Origin: Prosthecochloris ethylica
Lineage (GTDB): Bacteria; Bacteroidota; Chlorobiia; Chlorobiales; Chlorobiaceae
NCBI RefSeq assembly: GCF_015234275.1
Contig: NZ_JADGII010000029.1
Length of the DNA stretch: 14,657 nt
Reading direction: 5' to 3' (one strand)
Positions 1 through 5,900 of the stretch are shown in pieces. Every line of letters begins with the position of its first letter. The first letter of the stretch is position 1. The position numbers were made by a program, and so were the translations under genes. The notes under the pieces are model-generated. The model did not search any database and was not told the origin of the DNA. It saw nothing but the letters and a program-made list of their open reading frames with translations.

Positions 1-8
1 TTCGGTGC

Positions 9-27
9 GGGCGAGCGCCGCTCGCCC
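9..27. repeat. REP-like palindrome, copy 1
   Basis: The arms GGGCGAGCG and CGCTCGCCC are perfect reverse complements of nine bases around a single central C. The flanks TTCGGTGC before and CTAC after are shared with the copy at 308-326, and a diverged version with the same arms sits at 14122-14140. It is followed at once by a heptamer array. Confidence 0.85.
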
Positions 28-34
28 CTACGGC

Positions 35-76
35 ATTCACCATTCACCGGTCACCATTTACGGATAACGATTCATG
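35..76 (+). repeat. Degenerate heptanucleotide array (ATTCACC-type)
   Basis: Six consecutive 7-base units stay in register: two ATTCACC, then GGTCACC, ATTTACG, GATAACG and ATTCATG. The unit decays with distance from the palindrome at 9-27, as expected of an ageing tandem array. Confidence 0.7.
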
Positions 77-99
77 GTTTTCTGCATTTTCTTCCGTAG

Positions 100-118
100 G
101 GGTCAGCGGCGCTGACCC
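100..118. repeat. REP-like palindrome, opposite orientation, variant arms
   Basis: The arms GGGTCAGCG and CGCTGACCC pair over nine bases around one central G. Preceded by GTAGGGG, it is the reverse-orientation counterpart of the 9-27 element, whose reverse complement also reads GTAGGGG before the arm. Two positions differ in each arm relative to the other copies, and the changes are matched so pairing is kept. With copy 1 it forms an inward-facing pair. Confidence 0.75.
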
Positions 119-137
119 GGACGGGCGTGGGTTTACC

Positions 138-208
138 CACAGATTTCACGGATTTGCTCTGACTGGTTTTTGACTGTCCGCGGATTACGCGAATTTTTGC
201 GAATTGGT
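138..208. repeat. Short direct-repeat block (CACRGATTT and GCGAATT words)
   Basis: CACAGATTT (138-146) is followed directly by CACGGATTT (147-155), and GCGGATTAC, GCGAATTTTT and GCGAATTGG follow one another at 180-207. I recall similar word strings as dispersed intergenic repeats in various bacterial genomes, but cannot confirm that here. No coding potential is evident. Confidence 0.5.
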
Positions 209-250
209 TGGCTGGTTTTTTCGGTTTTGTGGCGGCAGAGGCGTTGTGAT

Positions 251-281
251 GGGGAGATGGGGTGAGTGGGTGATGGGGGGG
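251..281 (+). other. G-quadruplex-capable G-rich tract
   Basis: Four G-runs (251-254, 259-262, 268-270, 275-281) are separated by loops of four, five and four bases, which satisfies the usual G3+N1-7 quadruplex pattern. It lies directly before the palindrome-bearing repeat at 280-368, and the diverged copy near 14070-14097 is also preceded by G-rich sequence. Function unknown. Confidence 0.55.
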
Positions 282-368
282 TTCGTCGGTTGGCGGGGGT
301 TCGGTGCGGGCGAGCGCCGCTCGCCCCTACACCATTCACCATTCACCATTCACCATTCACCGTTCACG
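280..368 (+). repeat. Composite dispersed repeat: conserved lead-in, palindrome, heptamer array
   Basis: A lead-in containing GTTCGTCGG and TGGCG is followed by the palindrome (arms 308-316 and 318-326, central C at 317), the linker CTAC, and five heptamers (four ATTCACC at 334-361, one GTTCACG at 362-368). The same order recurs about 13.8 kb away at 14094-14169 with point differences. The array ends 18 bases from the RLP stop codon. Confidence 0.75.
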
Positions 369-386
369 AATATGTGCCTTGTCTTC

Positions 387-1673
387 TTACTTGTCGAGCA
401 TGGCCTGCAGTTCAGGGTGGGATTTGGCGTACGTGTCGAGTGCAATGTCCTGCTCGATGGCCTCCCAGGCCTGGCGGATACTCCTGGCCCCGGCTTTGGG
501 GCCCATGGGATGGCCGAAAATCCCCCTGCCGGGAACGAAACCGAAATCGACGCTGCCGACCTTGCGATACACGGTCTCGAGCGTGAGTGCGGAGTCGCTG
601 CCGCCGGGAACGGGAAGGGATGGCTTGATACTGCCCATTTCTGCGAGGCACTCGTTGACGTTGTCGCGGACCTCTGCTTCCGGGGTCATCATCCGGTTGC
701 CGAACCCGGGCATGATGATGGCATCAAGACCGGCAAGACGCTGCAGCTTGGTGATGACGCGGGTGTGCACACCGAATTTCTCGAGGCGCGCAAAGGAGGC
801 GATAAACGGAAAGTGCCCGATCAGCGGCACCTGTGTATGCTTGCGAAGCATGCGTACGGCGCTGAGTCCGACCGGCATGGCGTTGATGAGGAGGGCGTTG
901 GCTCCGTTCTTCACGGCGACATCGTGCTGCTCGATCATACGGTCGACCTCGTCGGTAATGTTAGCGAGGTATATTTTTTTGTCGCCGGTGATCTCTTCGG
1001 CTTTGCTGCGTGCTTTGCCGAGCAGTTCGGAGCGTTCCCTGGTGGTGGACCATTCGACGTCAGCGAGCATTTCGTCATCCTTGGCGATATCGAGGCCGCC
1101 GAGCCAGCTCTCGTAGGCGATGTCGGCAAACAGGTCGGGGCGAAGGCCGATATTGGGCTTGACCACGCCGAAAAACACCGGCCGGTTGTAGGCTCCGAGC
1201 ATGTCGCGGATACCGTCGATACCGAATTTCGGACCTTCGAACTGCTGAAGGTAACTGTCGGGGAAGGTGATGTCGAGCAGCTTGACGAGCGGCACACCCG
1301 GCGTGAAATAGGTTCCTTCACCGCAGACGGCGGTGAGCAGGTTCGGCAGCTTGGCCCCGAAGTTCCGGTACGGATGAGCAATGGTGACCCGGCAGGCATG
1401 GATCCTGCCGGTTGCTGCCTGCTCGACAGGATAACTGAGCTCGGCAAGCTCTTCAAGCACTTCCCAGCGGATTACTTTTGCCGCATGGAGGTCCCTGAAG
1501 TCCTCATCGTACCCGATACGGCTCCACTGAGCGGTTGACTGCTCACTGCAGAAATGTGCAAGAGCTTCTTCAATATCACCGATGCATTCCAGGTAATACT
1601 CGAGTTCCAGGTAGTCAGCCATGTTCAGCTGATCCCTGTCGGCAAAAAAACCTCTGATATCTTCTGCATTCAT
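387..1673 (-). CDS. rlp: RubisCO-like protein (form IV RLP, Chlorobi type)
   Basis: A 428-residue RubisCO large-subunit homologue that should not fix CO2. The carbamylated lysine and metal ligands are kept (K198, D200, E201 in the KDDE motif), as are K172 (spinach K175) and H287 (H294). RuBP-binding or catalytic positions are replaced: N174 for K177, F288 for R295, I320 for H327, R327 for K334, and the SGG phosphate loop reads PGGS. From memory it resembles the C. tepidum RLP closely over almost its full length, with a slightly shorter C-terminus. In that species loss of RLP is reported to impair sulfur oxidation, lower bacteriochlorophyll and induce oxidative stress; its substrate is unknown. 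By family chemistry an enolase or keto-enol isomerase role on a phosphorylated sugar-like diketone is plausible. It is the last gene of the minus-strand unit, 116 bases after the LsrF-like gene. The ATG lacks a clear ribosome-binding site; it was chosen because the N-terminus matches the family. Confidence 0.95.
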   Translation of the reverse strand: MNAEDIRGFFADRDQLNMADYLELEYYLECIGDIEEALAHFCSEQSTAQWSRIGYDEDFRDLHAAKVIRWEVLEELAELSYPVEQAATGRIHACRVTIAHPYRNFGAKLPNLLTAVCGEGTYFTPGVPLVKLLDITFPDSYLQQFEGPKFGIDGIRDMLGAYNRPVFFGVVKPNIGLRPDLFADIAYESWLGGLDIAKDDEMLADVEWSTTRERSELLGKARSKAEEITGDKKIYLANITDEVDRMIEQHDVAVKNGANALLINAMPVGLSAVRMLRKHTQVPLIGHFPFIASFARLEKFGVHTRVITKLQRLAGLDAIIMPGFGNRMMTPEAEVRDNVNECLAEMGSIKPSLPVPGGSDSALTLETVYRKVGSVDFGFVPGRGIFGHPMGPKAGARSIRQAWEAIEQDIALDTYAKSHPELQAMLDK

Positions 1674-1705
1674 AGTTTGTCAATCACTACAGGTGTTCAC
1701 TCACA

Positions 1706-1725
1706 ACCCGACAGAGTTGTCGGGT
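1706..1725 (-). other. Hairpin in the spacer before the RLP gene
   Basis: ACCCGACA and TGTCGGGT form a perfect 8-bp stem around a 4-base loop, 32 bases upstream of the RLP start. No U-run follows on the minus strand, so it is not a standard intrinsic terminator for the upstream gene. It could be a processing or stability element separating RLP expression from the rest of the operon, or an operator-like dyad. Confidence 0.5.
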
Positions 1726-1789
1726 CGCAATCGAAGGTACTCCCGTACGGCGGAGCCCGTCAATATAGTTAATTTCTTTTACTCCACTT

Positions 1790-2671
1790 TTACCCTTCAG
1801 CCTTGAGACTCCTGAAAAGCTCGTATGCTTCGTCCGGCGTGGCGTTGTCGTGGACGATGGTATTGACCGCTTTCATCATGGCGACCGGTGCTTCGCTCTG
1901 GAAGATGTTCCGGCCCATATCGACGCCGGCTGCACCCTCCCGGATAGCGTTGTAGGACATGGTGAGCGCGTCGAGTTCGTCGATTTTCTTGCCGCCGGCC
2001 ATGACGATCGGCACCGGGCAGGAAGCGGTGACGGTATCGAAGTCTTCCGGCACGTAGTAGGTTTTGACAACCTGCGCTCCGAGCTCGGCGCACATACGGC
2101 AGGCGAGACGGAAGTACTTGGCATCGCGCACCATGTTCTTGCCGACTGCGGTGACGGCCATGACGGGAATACCGTACCGGTAGCCCCAGTCGACAAGCTT
2201 GGTCATGTTGTGGATGGAGCGGGTTTCGTACTCGCCGCCGATGAAGACCTGCAGGGTGATGCAGGCGACGTTCATGCGGATGGCGTCTTCGATATCGACG
2301 GCGATCTGCTCGTCGGAGAGTTCCTTGAGAATGCTGGGGCCGCCACTGCTGCGCATCACGACCGCCTTGGTGTTGGTTGGCGGTACACTGGTCCGCAGGA
2401 TGCCGCGGGTGAGCATGATGGCGTCGCTGTACTCCATCAGGGGAACGATATCGAGATCGATGCGTTCGAGGCCGGTGGTCGGGCCCTGGAAATAGCCATG
2501 GTCGACGGCGAACATGACCGTGCGGCCGGTGTCGGGGCGGAAAATTCTCGAAAGACGGTTTTTCATGCCCCAGTCAAGCGAGTGGGCACCCTTGAGAAAG
2601 AAACCGTGTGTATCGGCAGGTACGTCGGTATGGTAGTTTTTTGCCTGTTTTCCCTGATCGACTTCTGGCAT
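1790..2671 (-). CDS. LsrF/DhnA-family class I aldolase or thiolase
   Basis: A 293-residue TIM-barrel protein of the DhnA/LsrF family, which includes archaeal-type class I fructose-bisphosphate aldolase and E. coli LsrF, the CoA-dependent thiolase acting on 3-hydroxy-2,4-pentanedione-5-phosphate in autoinducer-2 breakdown. Segments recalled as LsrF-like occur in order: LDWGMKNRLSRIF (32-44), DHGYFQGPTTGLERID (57-72), GGEYE (145-149), the Schiff-base lysine K203 in VVKTYYV, AGGKK (225-229) and GVDMGRNIFQS (249-259). The resemblance to LsrF runs nearly end to end, closer than expected for a plain gluconeogenic aldolase. No lsr transport or kinase genes are visible nearby. GGAG seven bases before the ATG supports the start. 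It lies 49 bases after the aldolase/dehydrogenase fusion and before RLP, so the three are probably co-transcribed. Annotation pipelines would probably call it fructose-bisphosphate aldolase; the true substrate is open. Confidence 0.85.
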   Translation of the reverse strand: MPEVDQGKQAKNYHTDVPADTHGFFLKGAHSLDWGMKNRLSRIFRPDTGRTVMFAVDHGYFQGPTTGLERIDLDIVPLMEYSDAIMLTRGILRTSVPPTNTKAVVMRSSGGPSILKELSDEQIAVDIEDAIRMNVACITLQVFIGGEYETRSIHNMTKLVDWGYRYGIPVMAVTAVGKNMVRDAKYFRLACRMCAELGAQVVKTYYVPEDFDTVTASCPVPIVMAGGKKIDELDALTMSYNAIREGAAGVDMGRNIFQSEAPVAMMKAVNTIVHDNATPDEAYELFRSLKAEG

Positions 2672-2720
2672 AATGCTGCTCCGCTTAAGAGTTAGTGAGA
2701 GTTATCTGGATATCATACGG

Positions 2721-4838
2721 TTACCTGAGGGCGGCGGCGATGTTTCCGCCGTCGACCGTGGTAATCGAGCCTGTCGTTTTGCGTTCGAGCGCCTGGTGGA
2801 CGAAGGCTTCGGCAACGTCTTCGGCGGTGACCTCGAGCTTGAGGAGATTGCCGGCCATGTACTCCTCGGGCGACAGTCCTCGTTTTCTGGAACGCTCGGC
2901 AATCATGCTGTCGTTCAGGAGGCCGGTCCTGATGCGGTCGGCATTGATGCCGTTGGCGCGAATGCCGTCACGGCCGTGGTCGAGCGCATACTGGCGCACG
3001 AGAAACAGGGTGGCGGCTTTGGGCAGGCCGTAGGGACCGAAATCGGGCCCGGGGTTGACGGCCTGTTTGGAAACGTTGTACAGCAGGCATCCGCCGATGC
3101 CCTGCTGGCGCATGATGCTGACGGCGTGCTGCGAGATGGTCTGGTGCGAAAAGAAATTGAGCTCGAAGCTTCTGCGCAGCAGATCGTCGTCGACGTCGCC
3201 GATACGACCCTGCAGGGCGATGCCGACGTTGGAGACAATGATATCGACACCGCCGAAGGTGCGACAGGTCCGATTGAAGGCGTCGGCTACGGCCTGGCGA
3301 TCGGTGACGTCACAGGCGATAGCGAGCGTGTCGGGACCGAGCTCCGCACGTGCCTTGTCGAGCGCACCGGCATCGAGATCGAGGATGACAAGTTCCGCGC
3401 CCCGCTGGCGGAAGGCTCTGGCTGTTGCCAGGCCGATGCCGCCGGCTGCGCCGGTAACGAGGACAACCTTGCCGGCAAAGACGTCGTGCTGAACTTTTTT
3501 GACCTTGGCCTGCTCCATTTCCCAGTACTCGATGTCGAACACCTCTTTTTCGGTTATGGACTCGAAACAGCCAATCCGTTCGGCGTCCAGCACCGCAGCT
3601 GCAGAGCTTTCTGCGATATCTGCGTTGACACGAGCGTCGGCAATGGTGCGTCCCATGCCGAACAGGCCGAGACCGGGCACGAGCGCGACACGCGGCAGCG
3701 GATCGAGCATGTCGACATCCATGCCTGAAGCTGCCTGCTGACGCTCGAAGTATGCACGGTACTCTTCTTTGTAAGCGTCTACCGCTTGACGGACCGCGGT
3801 GCGGAAACCCTCGGGATCGCGGGCATCGGGCACCGGAAGCACGAGCGGCTGGTTCTTGGTGCGGATAATGAAATCCGGGGTCATGGCGCCCTTGCGGCTC
3901 ATGCTTTCGAGCTGGCTGCTGTTGACATAGTCAAGGATCTCGCGTGAGGTCCTGAAGTCGAGAACGAAGGTATGGTAGTCCCTGCTGGAAGGAATTTTTT
4001 CTTCGGCACACGCACCGCGGATCACCGGGGCGACCTGTTCGACAGGCAGCAGGTCGACGGGCAGTTCGATTGATGGTACAGATGTCGCGGCGACACCGGC
4101 AATGCGTTCTTCGAGCTCGCTGGTAGCGGCGATCATGCGGTCATAGGCTTCGCGTGCACTCTCACCGAACGTCACGAGACCGTGTTTCAGGAGAACCAGC
4201 CCTTCGACATCGGGCTGTTCCCTGTAGATTGCAGCGGCTGAACAGGCCAGCTCAATGCCGGGACGGATATAGGGCACCATTCCCATGCGCTCACCCAGCA
4301 CATCGCGACAGAGCTTCTCACCGTCCGGCTGGTTGGAAAGAGTCAGCAGTGCACGGGCGTGCGTATGCAGGATGTAGGGGTGCGGAAGAAAGGCATGCAG
4401 CAGGGTTTCGATCGACGGGGTCAACCCTTTGCTGAGCATGTGATCCGTCAGGTTGAAGAGGTTGAGATAGAGAAAGTGCTTGAACTCACGGTTGGAGAAC
4501 TGCTGCAGCGACGTCCCGGCATCTCCCCTTTCCTGTTCGGCCATGGCGCGCAGTTTCCTGAGGGGCTCGATCCTGACCGGAGTGAAATCCTGCGAGGTAA
4601 TGTCCTTGAGATCGACACCGCTGCCCTTGATAAACAGCACGTCCGAACTGTTGCCGATCACATCCGTCAGCGTGCTCTTGACCGAGGTATTGCCGCCGCC
4701 GTGCATGACCAGGCTGTTTTCCGCGCCCAGCAGCCTCGAGGCATAGACCAGTGCCGCAAGCTCACGGGGTGTCTCCCGATCGATGCAGAGGGTGTCGACA
4801 AATGATGTGAAGTGAGATTCATCCCAGAGATTGCGCAT
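2721..4838 (-). CDS. Bifunctional class II aldolase / short-chain dehydrogenase
   Basis: A 705-residue fusion. The N-terminal part (about 20-250) is a class II, metal-dependent aldolase of the RhaD/AraD/FucA group: GGGNTS (47-52), KGSG (71-74), E144 as likely acid/base, zinc ligands H158 and H160 (HTHA), and third ligand H219 (KHG). A linker of about 200 residues leads to a Rossmann short-chain dehydrogenase (about 455-705) with TGAAGGIG (462-469) for NAD(P), S590, Y603 and K607. The S-to-Y spacing of 13 and the YxxxK motif are classical, so the site looks intact. The family resembles rhamnulose-1-phosphate aldolase/alcohol dehydrogenase fusions (YuxG/RhaD-type). Expected chemistry is cleavage of a ketose-1-phosphate to DHAP and an aldehyde, then oxidation or reduction of the aldehyde or a related hydroxy compound. 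AAGGA lies seven bases before the ATG, and the preceding gene stops two bases upstream, which suggests translational coupling. No rhamnose genes are nearby. Confidence 0.9.
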   Translation of the reverse strand: MRNLWDESHFTSFVDTLCIDRETPRELAALVYASRLLGAENSLVMHGGGNTSVKSTLTDVIGNSSDVLFIKGSGVDLKDITSQDFTPVRIEPLRKLRAMAEQERGDAGTSLQQFSNREFKHFLYLNLFNLTDHMLSKGLTPSIETLLHAFLPHPYILHTHARALLTLSNQPDGEKLCRDVLGERMGMVPYIRPGIELACSAAAIYREQPDVEGLVLLKHGLVTFGESAREAYDRMIAATSELEERIAGVAATSVPSIELPVDLLPVEQVAPVIRGACAEEKIPSSRDYHTFVLDFRTSREILDYVNSSQLESMSRKGAMTPDFIIRTKNQPLVLPVPDARDPEGFRTAVRQAVDAYKEEYRAYFERQQAASGMDVDMLDPLPRVALVPGLGLFGMGRTIADARVNADIAESSAAAVLDAERIGCFESITEKEVFDIEYWEMEQAKVKKVQHDVFAGKVVLVTGAAGGIGLATARAFRQRGAELVILDLDAGALDKARAELGPDTLAIACDVTDRQAVADAFNRTCRTFGGVDIIVSNVGIALQGRIGDVDDDLLRRSFELNFFSHQTISQHAVSIMRQQGIGGCLLYNVSKQAVNPGPDFGPYGLPKAATLFLVRQYALDHGRDGIRANGINADRIRTGLLNDSMIAERSRKRGLSPEEYMAGNLLKLEVTAEDVAEAFVHQALERKTTGSITTVDGGNIAAALR

Positions 4839-4840
4839 GA

Positions 4841-5062
4841 CTACATTCCTTGCTTCTTTTTCTTTTTATGCCACTTTTCGATAAGGAAACCCGATACATA
4901 GGTAAGTATGAAACCGGGAATGACGATACCGAGAAACGTGAGCCGGTCCTGCAGGTTTTCGAGCTGCCCGGATGACCAGATAGCATAGACCAGAAGGAAC
5001 CATACCGGGCCGACGGCGAGAAATGTCCTGTTCCAGAGTGTCTTGAAACTGTATGAGAGCAT
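4841..5062 (-). CDS. Small two-helix membrane protein, unrecognised
   Basis: A 73-residue protein I do not recognise. Two hydrophobic segments are visible (about 13-30 and 42-60), separated by a short polar linker containing GQLENLQDR, and the C-terminus is basic with five consecutive lysines (68KKKKK-type tail after WH), so both ends probably face the cytoplasm. It stops two bases before the aldolase/dehydrogenase start and begins 47 bases after the bchV stop, so it is almost certainly in the operon. There is no clear ribosome-binding site; the ATG was picked because it leaves a sensible N-terminal cytoplasmic stretch. Possible roles include a membrane anchor or small accessory subunit for the enzymes around it, but nothing in the sequence shows this. 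Confidence 0.75.
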   Translation of the reverse strand: MLSYSFKTLWNRTFLAVGPVWFLLVYAIWSSGQLENLQDRLTFLGIVIPGFILTYVSGFLIEKWHKKKKKQGM

Positions 5063-5109
5063 GATCGCTGGCTGTGTTGAGTGTGTTTGAATTTCTGTGA
5101 CGCTGGGTT

Positions 5110-5580
5110 TCAGATATCACCCTGCAGTCGGAGTTTGCGTTCGTTGAGCTTTTCGAGAATGATCCTCACGAGGTACTGCAGGGCATTGACGATATAGGTG
5201 AAATAGGCAAGGTATGCCTCCCAGACGAGCACATCGTTGCTGTAGCCCATCCACGCCATGATGAAGTAGAGGAGATGGAATGCCCCGGCAACCGTGCTGC
5301 CGACATCCTCCCAGAGAAATTCCCTGGAATAGATCCACTTGTTGAAGATCTCTTTCTCGAAAAACATGCCGGTAATGAACAGCAGAGCGAAAAAAAGTGT
5401 TTTGAAGAGGATAGCAATGCTCACCCAGTAAAAGTCCTGGATAAACCCGGTAGCGTAAAGCGAAGTGACGATCACACCGGTAAGAAACACGAAAAACTGC
5501 AGGGGGGCGAGGATAATCTGGATATCTGTCCATATTGACGCATTACGTTTGGCAAGCTGTTCTGGGGTGTATCTCGGCAT
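5110..5580 (-). CDS. bchV: 3-vinyl (bacterio)chlorophyllide hydratase, BchF/BchV family
   Basis: A 156-residue integral membrane protein of the BchF family, which adds water to the C-3 vinyl group of chlorophyllide-type intermediates to give the 3-(1-hydroxyethyl) group of bacteriochlorophylls c, d and e. Four hydrophobic segments are visible (about 22-45, 52-74, 92-112, 120-140). Family landmarks are the N-terminal YTPEQ and LAPLQF, and FFEKEIFNKW with FLWEDV between segments 2 and 3. Green sulfur bacteria carry two paralogues, BchF and BchV; BchV (CT1776 in C. tepidum) acts on the more highly methylated homologues and neighbours bchQ (CT1777). Here bchQ is the adjacent divergent gene, which favours BchV, although BchF cannot be excluded from sequence alone. 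It is first in the minus-strand unit and has no evident Shine-Dalgarno sequence. Confidence 0.8.
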   Translation of the reverse strand: MPRYTPEQLAKRNASIWTDIQIILAPLQFFVFLTGVIVTSLYATGFIQDFYWVSIAILFKTLFFALLFITGMFFEKEIFNKWIYSREFLWEDVGSTVAGAFHLLYFIMAWMGYSNDVLVWEAYLAYFTYIVNALQYLVRIILEKLNERKLRLQGDI

Positions 5581-5647
5581 TATCGTTGTGTTTACACATT
5601 GTTAAGGATAACCTGCAGGAATTGCGGCTGCGTAACCAGAAGCAATG

Positions 5648-5676
5648 AATATAGTAAAAAACGTACAACCGGTAAA
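5648..5676 (-). promoter_or_regulatory. Candidate sigma-70-type promoter for the bchV-RLP unit
   Basis: On the minus strand TTTACC (5671-5676) and TATATT (5648-5653) are separated by exactly 17 bases. Transcription would start near 5640, giving an untranslated leader of about 60 bases before bchV. Confidence 0.4.
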
Positions 5677-5799
5677 AGCTGCCGAGACGAGATCACGAGG
5701 ATGTCACACAAGCGACAGCCCGGAGCGCAGAAAAACACGAAATCAGGACACGAACAGCAATTACAGCGTAATTATTCAAGATGAAGCTTCTGGTGAAAC

Positions 5800-5828
5800 T
5801 TGTAATATCGGTCGCCACTGCATAGTTT
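5800..5828 (+). promoter_or_regulatory. Weak candidate promoter for bchQ-recX
   Basis: TTGTAA (5800-5805) and TAGTTT (5823-5828) have a 17-base spacer. The -10 match is poor, so this is only a suggestion; it would give a leader of about 65 bases. Confidence 0.22.
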
Positions 5829-5900
5829 TGAAATCTATCCCGTTCCAGCGACAACACGCGCATGCACTGTTTTATTAACTCTTTTGCAAGGTGTTAACGG

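Larger units (their letters stand above)
1..386. repeat. Gene-free repeat patchwork downstream of the RLP gene
   Basis: No credible gene lies here. The stretch holds two copies of a near-perfect palindrome in one orientation (9-27 and 308-326), a related palindrome in the opposite orientation (100-118), two arrays of 7-bp units based on ATTCACC (35-76 and 334-368), a small hairpin (GTGGGT-TT-ACCCAC, 127-140), a block of short direct repeats (138-208) and a G-rich tract (251-281). Long open frames crossing it on the plus strand are antisense to the RLP gene or read through the arrays and give low-complexity peptides. It lies 3' of the RLP stop codon, so some hairpins could stabilise or end the RLP transcript, but none is followed by a U-tract on that strand. 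Confidence 0.8.
5581..5900. promoter_or_regulatory. Divergent bchV/bchQ regulatory region
   Basis: This 320-base spacer separates two divergent bacteriochlorophyll genes. I see no gene: short open frames lack family resemblance and good start signals. It holds the minus-strand promoter candidate at 5648-5676, a weaker plus-strand candidate near 5800-5828, and AAGGTG (5889-5894) about seven bases before the bchQ ATG. A shared regulatory region could set the ratio of C-8 methylation to C-3 hydration, but no operator can be named. Confidence 0.55.

Noticed and set aside
334..368. CRISPR-like array
   Set aside because: Units are 7 bases, directly adjacent without spacers, and no cas genes are present; it is a simple tandem repeat.
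204..1538. Long plus-strand open frame of 444 codons
   Set aside because: It lies antisense to RLP for most of its length, starts in repeats, and has no recognisable family. The RLP frame explains the region.
387..1673. True RubisCO or MtnW-type methionine-salvage enolase
   Set aside because: Several essential RubisCO residues are replaced, and no other methionine-salvage genes (mtnA, mtnB, mtnX, mtnD) are visible; it fits the Chlorobi RLP group instead.
5587..5598. TGTGT-TT-ACACA dyad just upstream of bchV as an operator
   Set aside because: Short and AT-rich, with no matching site elsewhere and no known regulator that fits (not an FNR TTGAT-N4-ATCAA or TGT-N12-ACA site).
5599..5878. Small genes in the bchV-bchQ spacer
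   Set aside because: The short frames have no family resemblance or ribosome-binding sites; the region reads as regulatory.
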